From positions 124,012,999-124,076,998 of the forward strand of contig JAKGHH010000001.1 of assembly GCA_022828595.1 (NCBI GenBank): 64,000 bases of DNA, written 5' to 3'. The stretch is from Nelumbo lutea (lineage: Eukaryota > Streptophyta > Magnoliopsida > Proteales > Nelumbonaceae). Shown piece by piece: positions 35,024 through 45,383 of this stretch (positions are counted from its first letter, which is position 1; the number at the start of each line of letters is the position of its first letter). The notes below the pieces were generated by a model that worked only from the letters and a program-made list of their open reading frames with translations, made no database searches and was not told where the DNA came from. Made by a program: the position numbers and the translations under genes.

Positions 35024-35479
35024 TCAGACCCAGATGATAGAAAGTCTACATATGGATATGTTTTCACGATAGGATCATGTGCTGTTTGTTGGAAAAGCAG
35101 CAAACAGGGGTCCACTACAGACTCCACGACCGAGGCCAAGTACATTGCCGCAAGTGAGGCTGCCAAAGAAGCCGTATGGCTGAAGAAGTTCATTCATGAG
35201 TTGGGAGTAGTTTCGTCCGACACATCACCCATCCCATTGTTGTGTGACAACAAAGGAGCCATTGCTCAAGCTAAGGAGCCACGAGCCCACTCGAAGTCGA
35301 AGCACATCGAGAGGAAGTACCACGTACTGCGGGAGATTGTTGGTAGAGGGGACGTCCTGATTCAGAAGGTAGCGTCAGCGGAAAATGTAGCAGACCCATT
35401 GACAAAGCCACTATCACAGAAAGTGTTTGAGAAACACGTGGAAAGCATGGGACTCCGGCTAGTACCTGATTGGACCTAA
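35024..35479 (+). pseudogene. Copia-4 RNase H
   Basis: RNase H removes the RNA strand during reverse transcription. The frame after the stop contains DRKSTYGYVFTIGS, TEAKYIAASEAAKEAVW, LLCDNKGAIAQAKEP and KSKHIERKYHVLRE, and closes with ADPLTKPLSQKVFEKH at the normal copia end. A purine-rich GTGCAAGTGGGAG (35480-35493) follows as the likely polypurine tract. Confidence 0.85.
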
Positions 35480-35506
35480 GTGCAAGTGGGAGCTATTATA
35501 CATTTT

Positions 35507-37440
35507 TGTATACCCTTAGCTTCAATCAAAATTGATGTACTTTATGAGTTTATTGTAAATGAATAAAAGTGCATATTTGATTCATGTTCCCTTGGTATGT
35601 TTCTGTGTAATACCCTTAAACTGGACACTTATTGAGACTCGTGTTAGTTTAGAATGTTCACAGCCAGTGGGTCGATCTGGGGAGACCTATCCTAACAAAG
35701 CTGACACTATGGTGCCACCAAGTCGGTTGGGGTGGCTTGTCTCAACTATCGGGGTGAGACCCTAGGCACATACAGTGTGGGATTAATTGAATCTTTGAAG
35801 TGGACCAGATTTCCAGTATTGCCTTGGACCTTGGAGATTGATGGGCAAAACTGGAAAGTTACACCCGACCCCTAGACTCGATTATGATACTGCACTAGGT
35901 GTCGGATCGGGCTGTCTTTGATGTACCAATCAGTGAGATCCTTAGCGGGGGTTAAAACCTGGGTATGTTGGGACAATCCGAGAATTCATCTGAGTGGGTG
36001 ATCATAGTGACAGGATCAGCCCCTTTGTCGGACAAAGGTAATGATCGGGGATGCACTTTCACTGTTGAAAACCAAGACTGCCGGCAGCCGATTTCAACCA
36101 TTGAGATTTGTTTTCCAAAGTATATTTTATATGAGATATAAAAGTATATATTATGGTTTCCAAAATGTTTGCAAAAGGGTTTTAATTCCTGGGATCCATA
36201 TAAGTGGAGAGTGCAACACTGTTTCTTGCAGCCGAGGGAGAGGTCCTCTCTTATCGGGCAGTGTATGATCATTAAGGGCTGAGAGGTTAAGTGTAAGTGT
36301 AAGACCATTGAGGATAATACCTGATGGGATAATCTTGCATCTACCCACAGTCCCTGGGTGTTACAAGGTGGCTTGGCCCAGGGACCACTTAGGGTAAATG
36401 TTGGGCCCATAGAGCCCATTCGATGGGTTTCAGGGGGTGCACCGTCTTTAACAGTGTATTCGACCAGGCTTTGTAACAAAGGCTGGGCCGAACCCATGTG
36501 GCTGATGTGTAGATCAATGCTTGGGTCCCACGCCATACAAGGAAGTCCAACTGGGCAGCAGTTAGGAAGGTTAAGTGAGCACATAAGCTTAATGGGCCTA
36601 AATCCCATTTCGAAATGGGATATTTATTTAATTAATTAAAGGGGCGAATTCTGAGATGGATTAGCAGATAGGATAGGGTCTTAATCCTATCCACTCAGAG
36701 AGTCCAGATCTGAATGTGATTCAGATCTAGAAACCTCCTAATGGGATTAGGAGAAAGCTAATCTAATCTGCAGATAAGATAAGGGTTTATCCTTATCACT
36801 AGAAGAGAAGGCTGATCCAAATATGATTTGGATAAGCACCTCCTAATGGGATTAGGAGCTGATCTTTTAAGTTAACAAAAAGAAGGAGGGGGCGACAGCC
36901 TTTATCAGAGATACATCAGATCCTCTTTAGTGCTGAAATCAAGAAGAGAGAATTTTGCACCCTGCGAATACTCTCTTGCCGCCTCCCTGTTCTTGTTGCC
37001 CTGTTTGCCAGTTCGATCTCCAGTTGTGAAAGAAGTCAAGATTGGATCTTGACATCAGTTCTTTGAGAAAGGATTGAGAATGAAGCTGTGCTCACGTACC
37101 ATTTTACTGATTCTTGCGAAGGACAGAGTTCTTGGGGAAGAACACTGCTGATTCTGCTCCATCCTGCACTGCGCCATCTTCAGTGGGAGCAGTCTTTGGA
37201 TCCTTCCTTGGGCGTGAACACCTTCGTTGGGAGATATTACTTCTCCATATCAGGTATAATTCTCTCCTATTCCTTTTGGTTCAGACCTGGTTCAGTTTAA
37301 GGTTCAAGAATGATCCTTGAAAATATGATTTTCTAAATAGGGAATGTGATTCCCAGTTGAAGGGAGAGAAAAATTTTTGAAATTCGCCCCCTTATTCCGC
37401 AATCTTTGGGCGTCCATGGGATGGATCTCTCATCCTTTCA
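35507..37440 (+). mobile_element. Copia-4 3' LTR
   Basis: About 1934 bp, from TGTATACCCTTAGC to ATCCTTTCA, collinear with 23075-25014. The left border could be up to 20 bp earlier, directly after the purine tract. At 37441 it abuts the Gypsy antisense gene, which it interrupts. Its antisense frame of 218 codons (35952-36608) is not intact in the other copies. Confidence 0.85.
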
Positions 37441-38752
37441 ATGAGGTCTCAGATGAGTACCAATGGATTGTGCCTAGTCCTAGTAGCTATCCTTGGGAGT
37501 ATGGCTGCAAGGGGCTATGTGTTTACGAGGAGTACTTTGCGGCTGGTCTTCACTTTCCCCTTCATCCTTTCATTGTTGCAGTCCTAAGGCATTGTCAGGT
37601 GTCTTTGGGCTAACTCACCCTTAATGGGGTTAGGACACTGATTAGGTTGATCGGTTTATTCCATCATCGCAACTTTCCTCTAAGCATCAAGGCTTTCTTG
37701 ACTTTGGTGCACATGAAATGGGTTTCGGGTCCCTTCTGTTTCTATCTTCCCTTTCGTAGTGGGAATTTTTTTTAACTTCCCGAACAAGGTTAGGAATTGG
37801 AGGCAGCGATTCTTCTTTCTTGAGAAGGCAGGTGGCTGGGGCAGTGGTACTGCCTGGTATAGCAGTCCTCAAAAGGTTCCTGAGTGCAAGGATGACAAGC
37901 TGTGGGCTGCTGTTCAGTAGCTCGTCCGAGAACGTGTTAGAGTTGAGGATTTCCTGGCCAAGCTGATGCTCATGTAGGCGAGCCTGAGCCGGATAGGTGG
38001 GTCGGATGTCTGGCCATTTATTGCACATTCAGTTCAGGTCGTCTATCTATTTATTTCTTCCTTTTGATTTAGTTATTGATTCTCTTTGCATCCTATAGGT
38101 ATGGCAAGATCGGCTTCCATGATGTCTATTGATGCTGAGCGGAGGTCTGCCCGCAAGAAGCATCGAGCTGAGCACAGGATGTCGAGGTTTATAGCTCTCT
38201 CTCTTTTTTTTTTTGTTGGTGCCTTACTCCTGTTTTACTTTTTGTAGGCGAACTCTTATGGCCAGGTCTTCCTGGATCACGCTTACTCTAACCAGAAGGA
38301 GCGAGCTAGCCTGTAGACCAATATTGGTTTGCTTAATGCCGAGGTGCAGAAACTCGGGTTGAACTCAGAGGGGGAGCGTGTGGAGCATCAGCGTTTGCAG
38401 CACGAGCTCTCAGAGGCAAGGTTGAAGTGTTCCTAGAAGGAGTGCCCAGGGGCTGAGCAGGCTAGGGCGGAGGTGGTTGCTTCTTACTTGAAGTCTCCCG
38501 CATATGAGAATTAGCGGGCATTGGACGGTATCCCTTTAATTAAGAGGGGTTTCAAGTTGTGTCGCCATTACCTTAAGTCGCTTTTCCCTAACCTCGACGT
38601 CAGCTCCGTTACTTCATGAAAGGTGCCGCTCGAGCTTATCGCACAGGTGGACAATGAGCCATTGACCCTGAAAGAGGAGGAGGAAGATGACAAACAGAGG
38701 TTTGAAGGGGAAGATAGTGAGGAGGCTCAGGATGATGCTGGCGGTGACAAAT
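37441..38752 (+). pseudogene. Gypsy-3 antisense gene remnant (PF04195-like), 5' part lost
   Basis: A third copy of the antisense Gypsy gene. It enters mid-domain with SYPWEYGCKGLCVYEEYFAAG and FPLHPFIVAVLRH, matching 9340-9480. Candidate introns end at about 38098 (CATCCTATAG) and span about 38186-38247 (TTTTTGTAG end). The 3' end encodes an acidic tail (KEEEEDDKQRFEGEDSEEA) and a stop at 38750-38752. Several stops are present. Copia-4 cut off the first half. No LTR or pol of this Gypsy copy is visible nearby. Confidence 0.7.
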
Positions 38753-39927
38753 AGCCTACTTCTTAGCTCAGCCAAGGAATTTGTGGTGGTCTTTGGTGAT
38801 TCGTTTAGTTGTTCTGGAGTCTTTATGCTCCTGTTAAGATCTTGGGGCCTGCGTACCCCATATTGTTTGAACTTATGAAACCTTTTTTTTTAGGCGGGCA
38901 CTTGGCCTGCCTCTTGTAGTGGGGGGGGGGGTCTTCTCTCCGAGTTCGGATCTGCTAATCACAACATATTGTTGCATGTTCATCCAGCTGCACATCTGAT
39001 GCATCAGTAATATTTTACATCAAGATATTCTCAAAGTGCGGCCCGAATGAGTGTGACCAGCAATATATTGTAATAAGCAGATCCAGAGTTGTTCTCTCCA
39101 CCCTTGTGGCGAATTATGTGACCCAGGAAAAGTTATACTAAGGAACAAGGATCTGATGCAAATACAAGTTTGTAAATCTGACTACATAATCAATGACAGG
39201 CATGCGAGTTAAGCTAAGTAACCAATCACGAAAGTGTAGAACCTGGTGATGTTTGGCATTGATGATGATTATTCCTTACCGATTTTTTAAAAAATTGGTG
39301 ATTTTTTTTTTTAAATTAGTGTTTTTTAAAAAATCTATAAATTTTGTTATTCGGTATCATTTCTGTCATGTAAGCCAACTTTTAAATCGGCATTGAATCA
39401 GTTTAGTACTAAATTCTTAAGGGTCAATTATTTTTGTATTAGAGTGGATGCCATGCCATCTTAAAAAAATCATCGGAATCAGCTAGAAATAAGGAAATCA
39501 CAAAAAAAGGGTAATCCCTGAAAAATGATGATTTCAAGAATTGATTTTTGGCCAATTTCCTGAAAATCATCAGAATTGGTAAATCAAACAGAAATTTCAA
39601 CGCTGATATGGCTCCGACATGGCAGTGGTTTTCACATCACCCCCAATATATGTATTTTTCTTTGATTCTAGTATGTTTACATGCGATGAACCTAACAATT
39701 GCATAAATTTTCTGTTTACAAAAAGTATTTCTCCATTCCATCATTGAGTGTGACCACATTGTCCCTAAAAATCATATTCCATCCGAATAAGATTGTAAAT
39801 GGATCGAATTCAACTATATTGCATCCATGTCCAATTATGAAACCTCTAAATCTATACCAATCTTATTGTATATAAAATGATCAAAAAACTAAAAGAAAGT
39901 TTTAGAAAAGAAAAATTAGATCCCGTG
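38753..39927. other. Spacer between nested elements, no gene
   Basis: It includes a run of ten G at about 38923-38932 and AT-rich DNA thereafter. I recognise no gene or RNA. The composite Gypsy element starts at 39928, just after CCCGTG. Confidence 0.55.
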
Positions 39928-40945
39928 TGATGTGACGGATTCTGGCCATGTATCATTTTTTTTGGCTAAGTACCTCGTTATCTCGTCTGCTCCTAAGTGG
40001 CCAATGACTCAGGGGCTGAACTGGAGATCCCTGCATAGTGCAACCCAGTTGCTCCCGAGCTGAAGGTGATCTGACTACTAGCAACGATGGGAACTAAACC
40101 GGCTACTCCCTGCTGGTGATGATCTGCTCATCTTTGTAGGCAGCGGGAGCTGAGGGACCTACATGAAGTGAATCAGAGAACCAGGGGGTGTTTACCCGGT
40201 GAGGTCACTCCGATGGCTAAGTCAGTACTTAGTAGTGAGCTAAAAATGATATTAGAGAATGGGAAAGCTAGAGAGCAGGGGTTACCATCCTTCCTCTTGC
40301 CCCTGGGGGGTGAGGCCTTTATATACTAGAGTCCTCGTGGGTTTGGTGGAGCAGTTCCTGGATTCCCGTTGTGATGGGACCTGCTTTCATGTTAGGTGGG
40401 GATAAAGCCACCAACCGGTAAGGTGGCCCATTTCTGCCTAAATTGGGGAGTGGGTGAGCTAATATAGCCGTTACAAATCATAATCCCGTAAAAAGTGGGG
40501 TACGGTGGTGAGCTCCCTGGGGTTGTCACACGGTGGTCGGTCTGACTAGGAGGCGAGCTGCCTAGTGGCGAGCTGCTTGGTGGCGAGCTGCCTGTGGATG
40601 TTGCATGGTGGTGAACTGCCTAGTGGCGAGCTGCATGTGCAGTGCCGAGTTGTCTAAGTTGATAGGCTATAAGAGGGTGAGCTACCTATGGTGAGCTGCC
40701 TGTGGTGAACTGCTTGTGGCGTGTTGCACGATGGTGAGCTGCCTGTGGGTGTTGCATGGTGGCGAACTGCCTAGTGGCGAGCTGCCTAATGGCGAGCTGC
40801 CTTGTGGTAGGCTGCCCGTGGCAAGTTGCTTGTGGTGAACTGCCTAAGGCGAGCTCGAGCGGTCTAGTTGTCAAGAGGTTGCACTTAGTTGGCATGAGGT
40901 GTCAGGTGTCATAATGTCATTGGAGGGCCAAATCCGCCCTCATCA
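39928..40945 (-). mobile_element. Gypsy-4 distal 3' LTR (type A)
   Basis: It spans 1018 bp, TGATGTGACGG to CCCTCATCA. A minus-strand polypurine tract lies at 40946-40961 and there is no primer site on the low side, so this is a 3' LTR. It is the close partner of the LTR at 51429-52481, including the same GAGCTGCC minisatellite. Confidence 0.85.
40540..40860. repeat. GAGCTGCC minisatellite in type A LTR
   Basis: There are many degenerate copies of a 16-25 bp unit built on GGCGAGCTGCCTAGTG or GGTGAACTGCCTGTGG. The same array, with different copy order, occurs at 52040-52400 in the partner LTR. Confidence 0.8.
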
Positions 40946-41097
40946 TTTGCCCCCCACTCCTGAGCTGAAAGTAACTCGGCAAAGGGAGTAGATTTCTCCT
41001 TTTGGCCCGTAATTTAATGAGCTCGTAGGCGCTGATTCAGTTTCTTAGGCTCTGGGAGCTGCTTGGAATCGAATTTCCCATGAGGCGCCGAGGTCTC

Positions 41098-41450
41098 TGC
41101 CAGTTTAGTACTTTAGCCCTTAGGCTCTAGGAACGACTTGTAGTCCACTCTCCTGAGCGTTGCCCATGCCGAAGAGGCAACTTGGTCTTATGCAGTATTG
41201 TGGCCCTTAGGTTTCAAGGAGCAACTCGTAGTCCACTCCTGAACTTTGTCCATGCCGAAGAGGCGAATGGGTATTATGCAGTAGTGTGGCCCTTAGGCTT
41301 CGGGGAGCGACTTGTAGTCCACTCCTGAACTTTGACCATGCCGAAGATGCGAATGGGTCTTATGTAGTAGTGTGGCCCTTAGGCTTCGGGGAGCGACTTG
41401 TAGTCCACTCCTAAACTTTGGCAATGTTGAAGAGGCGAATGGGTCTTATG
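41098..41450. repeat. Tandem repeat of 86 bp in the Gypsy 3' non-coding region
   Basis: About four units share GTGGCCCTTAGGCTTCGGGG, GACTTGTAGTCCACTCCTGA and CATGCCGAAGAGGCGAATGG. The GTCTTATG-like landmark falls at 41185, 41271, 41357 and 41443, an exact 86-bp period. Degenerate relatives occur at 45050-45370, just after the integrase gene, so this block comes from the integrase-distal part of a Gypsy element. Confidence 0.85.
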
Positions 41451-41830
41451 CAAGTGCCGAGGTCAATTGTTAGCTTGGCCTTTGGTCTTTTGGGGGTGAG
41501 AAAGTCTTTTATCAGTTCATCAGTTCACGCCTGGGCCAGACCGTCAGGTTGGCGCCCGTGCTAGGTCGCACCAGGTCGGCACGTGTGCCAGGCTACCAGG
41601 CCGCCAGGCCGCGTGCAGGCCGTGCTAGGCTGCCGGGTGGGCGCCTTAGAGCTGCTTAGTCTGTTAGCTCCATGCATAGTCTTTGAGTTCATAAAAAAAT
41701 GGAAACTATAAAGCGAGAACTTCAGTTTCTAAAGAGTGAGGACTTAGCTTTCTGGGAGAAGAGGACTTAGCTTTTTGTAGGATGAGAACTCAGCTCTTTG
41801 TAGGATGAGAACTTAGCTTTTTGTAGCGTG

Positions 41831-41850
41831 TTCCCACAGACGGCGCCAAT
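41831..41850 (-). other. Gypsy primer-binding site below the middle LTR
   Basis: The plus strand reads TTCCCACAGACGGCGCCAAT directly before LTR TGATG. On the element strand the site starts TTGGCGCCGT. Its first bases would pair with the 3' end of tRNA-Asp (from memory, not checked). Confidence 0.85.
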
Positions 41851-42551
41851 TGATGTGACGCAATCTGGCTGCTCCTAGCTGGAGGTGATTTGGCTTCCAA
41901 TAGATGACGGAGTTGTCTGATCTGCACAGAGAGAATCAGAGAACCCAGGGGTACTTACCTGGCGAGGTCTCTCGATAATTAAGTCAACAATTAGTAGCGA
42001 GCTAAAAATGATATTAGAGAATGGGAGAGCTAGAGAGCAGAGATTACATGTACCTTTGCCCCTGGAGGGTTGGAGTCTTTATATATTGGAGTCCTCGCGG
42101 GTTTTTCGGAGTGGTTCCGGGATTACAGCTATGATGAGGCCCATTTTTGTATTAACAGGAGATAACACTGCTAGCTGATAAGGCTTATCACTGCCGCTCG
42201 AATAAGTCGGGGGAGATAAGGCTAGCTGTTACGAGGCATAATCCTGTAAATCATGGAATCTGGGGGCAAGATCTTCGGGGTTGTCGTGGAGAGGTCGCTC
42301 AATATTACCCAAGCTAGTGCCCTTAGGATCCGACCTGGTATGAATGTCAAAGTGCCTTGTAACTTAGGTGACCCTGATGTAACTGTGTTCCGAAGTAAAC
42401 TTGCTTCGAGGTGGACTTGCCCCGAGGTGATTCGATTATTCGAGCTCGGTCCATCGCAGACTTGGTACATTGGGATGAGCTATCGTCCTGTCAGTTAGGT
42501 CGTGTCCACGTGTTCCCATATTACTATGTCGGGCCAAATCACCCTACATCA
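41851..42551 (-). mobile_element. Gypsy-4 middle LTR (type B), shared
   Basis: It spans 701 bp, TGATGTGACGCAATCTGG to CCCTACATCA. It has a primer site on the low side and a polypurine tract (42552-42567) on the high side, so it acts as the 3' LTR of the element above and the 5' LTR of the short element below. It is related to, but clearly distinct from, the type A LTRs at 39928 and 51429. Confidence 0.85.
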
Positions 42552-42860
42552 ATTGCCCCCCACTCCCTGGGCCAGCGGTCTTGACTTGGTGCGGGGAGTT
42601 TATGATGAGCCAAGTGGATTTGGTCCGAGGACCGGGCAGCTAGTCAGATGAATTGTGGGTCAGACTTTGTTCGGTCACTCGGCTCAACCAGGAAAAATCA
42701 GGTCGCATTTGGTTTATGTTCGGATGTTACGCGATTTATAAACTCTGCGGACGTCAAAAAATGCACTAAACCGATTTTATCCTCGGGGATTGTGCAACCG
42801 GTTTTCCTAGGAGCCGTTGGATTGGTTCGATCTCGACCGTTGGTTCTCGGGCATAGTGGC

Positions 42861-42870
42861 TATAAATAGG
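42861..42870 (+). promoter_or_regulatory. TATA box of the Gypsy-4 antisense gene
   Basis: TATAAATAGG is preceded by GAGCCGTTGGATTGG about 50 bp upstream, matching the arrangement at 8877. The start codon lies 164 bp downstream at 43025. Position and sequence are conserved between two elements. Confidence 0.65.
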
Positions 42871-43024
42871 GGGGCCTGTGACTTATTCTTCTAGCAACAA
42901 ATTCAGTGATTGAGCTCTCCCGAGGTCGCGTTGGAGTCTGCCAACTTGGTCTTCTTTCTATTTTCCACTTCGTTCTTTCTCTTTGGTGAGTCCCCATTCC
43001 TTAGCTTTTTATTGCTTTCCGATT

Positions 43025-44732
43025 ATGTCAAGTTCTAGCGTAGGGTGCCTCCCCTCTTCGGTCTTTAGAGGGAACCTCTAACCCTGAAGTCGAGCCATCT
43101 CGGCTCGAGGAGACCGAAGCTCAGGAAGAGGGTCCATCCTCCAGATCAGGGGCCCCAACTTCTTCCCGAGGTTGGGATCCCGATGACTTCGGGCCTTCCA
43201 AACTGTCTTAAGACAGACTGTTGTACTTAGTGTCCCGCTATCGTCTCCCTGATAGCTTAGTCTTGAGGAGCAGCTCGCGGCAGGGCTGCGCTTTCCAGTT
43301 CATCATTTTCTGATAGAAGTAATTAAGTTTTACAACATCACCAATGACCAGCTTCATCCAAACTCTATTCGGAATATTATTGGCACTATTTATCTATTCC
43401 ACTTCTACGACCGACCTCTAACTCTTGATGTCTTCAGCTCGATCTATCAGATCAAGCGAAACTCAGCCTGTCTACGTGAGGATGTTAGATAGAGCTACTA
43501 TACCTCTCCCAGGTCCAGATTCAAAATCTTGCACGGTTTTCCAAACAAGGTTCCGACCTGGAAAGGCGATACTTCATCGCTTGTAACCTGGAAGGGTGAT
43601 CTTTCCCAACCCACTGGAGGGTGGTTACTCAGGACCCCAGGGTGAGCTTGGATGGAAAGACCAGGGCGGTGATCAACTCATGGAGGGACCTTGAGCTTGA
43701 AATGAAAAACTTCTTCACCGAGGTCGATGCAAAGGTCGACCTTTGCTTAAAATACCCTTTTTTTTTTTACTAACTGATTGTTTTTATAGTTACAATGCCA
43801 GAGGTCGATGCGGAGAGCCTTTTGAGGAGCTCCCAGAATGGGAAAGAAGCGGAAGCCCAGGAAGCCGAGCCTTCAAACTCTGGACCAACCGAGGTCCTGA
43901 CAGTGGAGCCGATCTCCACCAAGCTCCCTAGGGAGGAGGCCTGAGCTGCACACCCCGAGGTGGCCGTAGAGGAGGGCCGCGAGGAGGAAGCTCGTCCTTA
44001 GGAACTAGAGGATGTATCACCACGTGCTCGTGGTGCACAAGAGCCGAGATGTCGTCTTTCCGAGCGAGGACACGCGATGGGCTGACATGCCTCCGAACCT
44101 GCATGGTGGTAAGTATTCAGCCTTTAGCTTCACTCTTCTCTCCTTTTTTTTTTACTTACCTCAATTTTCTTTTGATAGGTCAACTCTGCCCTTCATGCAT
44201 GGGCCTGACAGTCCACGATCCGCACAAAGGAGGCTTAGGACGCCAAGGTGGAGGTACGAAAGCTCCATCGCGAGCTAGACCTAGCTCGGGGCAAGGTAAT
44301 TCGGGCTAAAAAGGGGACCGAGTGCTAGAAGGAGCTGATCTCAACAATGATCGAGGAGAAGGAATGGCTTCAATGAGAGGTCGAATACCTTGAAGCAATG
44401 GTCCAGGAATGAACTCAGATCTTCGAGACCGCCATCCAGGAGGCACGGGAAGAAGAGGGGAACCAGGTCGTGGAGCGCTTCAAGGAGTCCTCGAAGTTCC
44501 ATGCTCTCCAAGTCAAATATGGCTCAAGCTCCTACTGCTCCGGGTTCAAGTTGTGCATGTATCTGGTCCAAAAAAATTTCCTCGATCTCGACCTCGGTGC
44601 CATCACGATGTCAGGCTTAGCCCCTGGAGTGGCCAAGGCAGTGAAGAGGAGCCCGACTCGTCAGAGGAGGAGAGCGATGACGAGATCGAAGTGGTGGACC
44701 CCTTGGATAAGGTTGGCAATCCTTCTACGTGA
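43025..44732 (+). pseudogene. Gypsy-4 antisense gene (PF04195-like), spliced, damaged
   Basis: Opens MSSSSVG at 43025. The family domain is seen at about 43265-43600 (EQLAAGLRF, HHFLIEVIKF and NSIRNI in shifting frames). A candidate intron at 44109-44178 (GTAAGT to GATAG) sits after ATGGTG, the same place as the 10396-10470 intron of Gypsy-2. A Glu/Arg-rich coiled-coil stretch follows (about 44230-44500). The end is an acidic tail, SEEEPDSSEEESDDEIE, with a stop at 44730-44732. Multiple frame breaks mean no functional product from this copy. Confidence 0.7.
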
Positions 44733-45383
44733 TTCTGGCTCTTTCTTCTTTTTTCCCTCTTTTTGAATTATAGATGTACACCCTGAAGCTATTGAATTCG
44801 GGCGATAATGAGATCTTTGTACTCAATCTTTTCATCAATGGAATACGAACTTTTTGACTAATCCTTGCGTAAAAATATTCTAAGTGTGAGTGACTCCCGA
44901 TCTGGGCAGCGAATGTATAGGTTTCCCGAATTGTCGAGCTATCGAGTTGGATCTGGGCTACTCGTTTAGATGTTGGTTGTCGGTTGTCCCTAACGGGCAC
45001 TCATTTAGATGTCGGTTGTCCCTAACAGGCACAACCTATTGTTATATGCCGAAGTGGGCTAGACATCATAAGGCTTATACCCGAGCTATCTTTTGCCTTA
45101 GGCATTGGAGGTACTTTGCCTATGCCGAAGAGGCGATTAGGACTTATATGCCCATGCCGAAGAAGTGACTGGGACTTATAGGGTGACGAGTCTGTCAATT
45201 CAATACTTCAGCCCTTAGGCTTTGGGGGTGACTTATTGTCCACCCTTCTTGATCCTGCCCATGCCGAGGAGGTGACTGGGGCTTATATAATGCCGATGTC
45301 CTTTATTAGCTCGGTACTTTTAGTCCTTAGATTTCTGAGAGTGACTTACAGTCCACTCTCCAGTTAGATGATCACAGGTAGTA

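Larger units (their letters stand above)
28101..37440 (+). mobile_element. Copia-4, near full-length Ty1/copia element
   Basis: Both LTRs, primer site, leader, gag, protease, integrase, reverse transcriptase and RNase H are present in copia order over 9.3 kb. Three frame breaks in coding sequence and a zinc-knuckle cysteine loss make it non-autonomous. Flanking target duplications cannot be tested because the left LTR end is missing. Confidence 0.88.

Noticed and set aside
35952..36608. 218-codon open frame antisense to the Copia-4 3' LTR
   Set aside because: The same frame is broken in the LTRs at 23075 and 28101 and has no family resemblance. It is most simply a chance frame in a long LTR.
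37114..37320. 68-codon plus-strand frame present in all three Copia LTR copies (also 24688 and 29517)
   Set aside because: It starts at TTG, not ATG, and the LTR copies are similar enough for a short frame to stay open by descent. No domain is seen.
40560..40900. CRISPR-like spacing of GAGCTGCC repeats
   Set aside because: Units are degenerate, spacers are themselves repeats, and the array sits in a plant LTR. It is a minisatellite.
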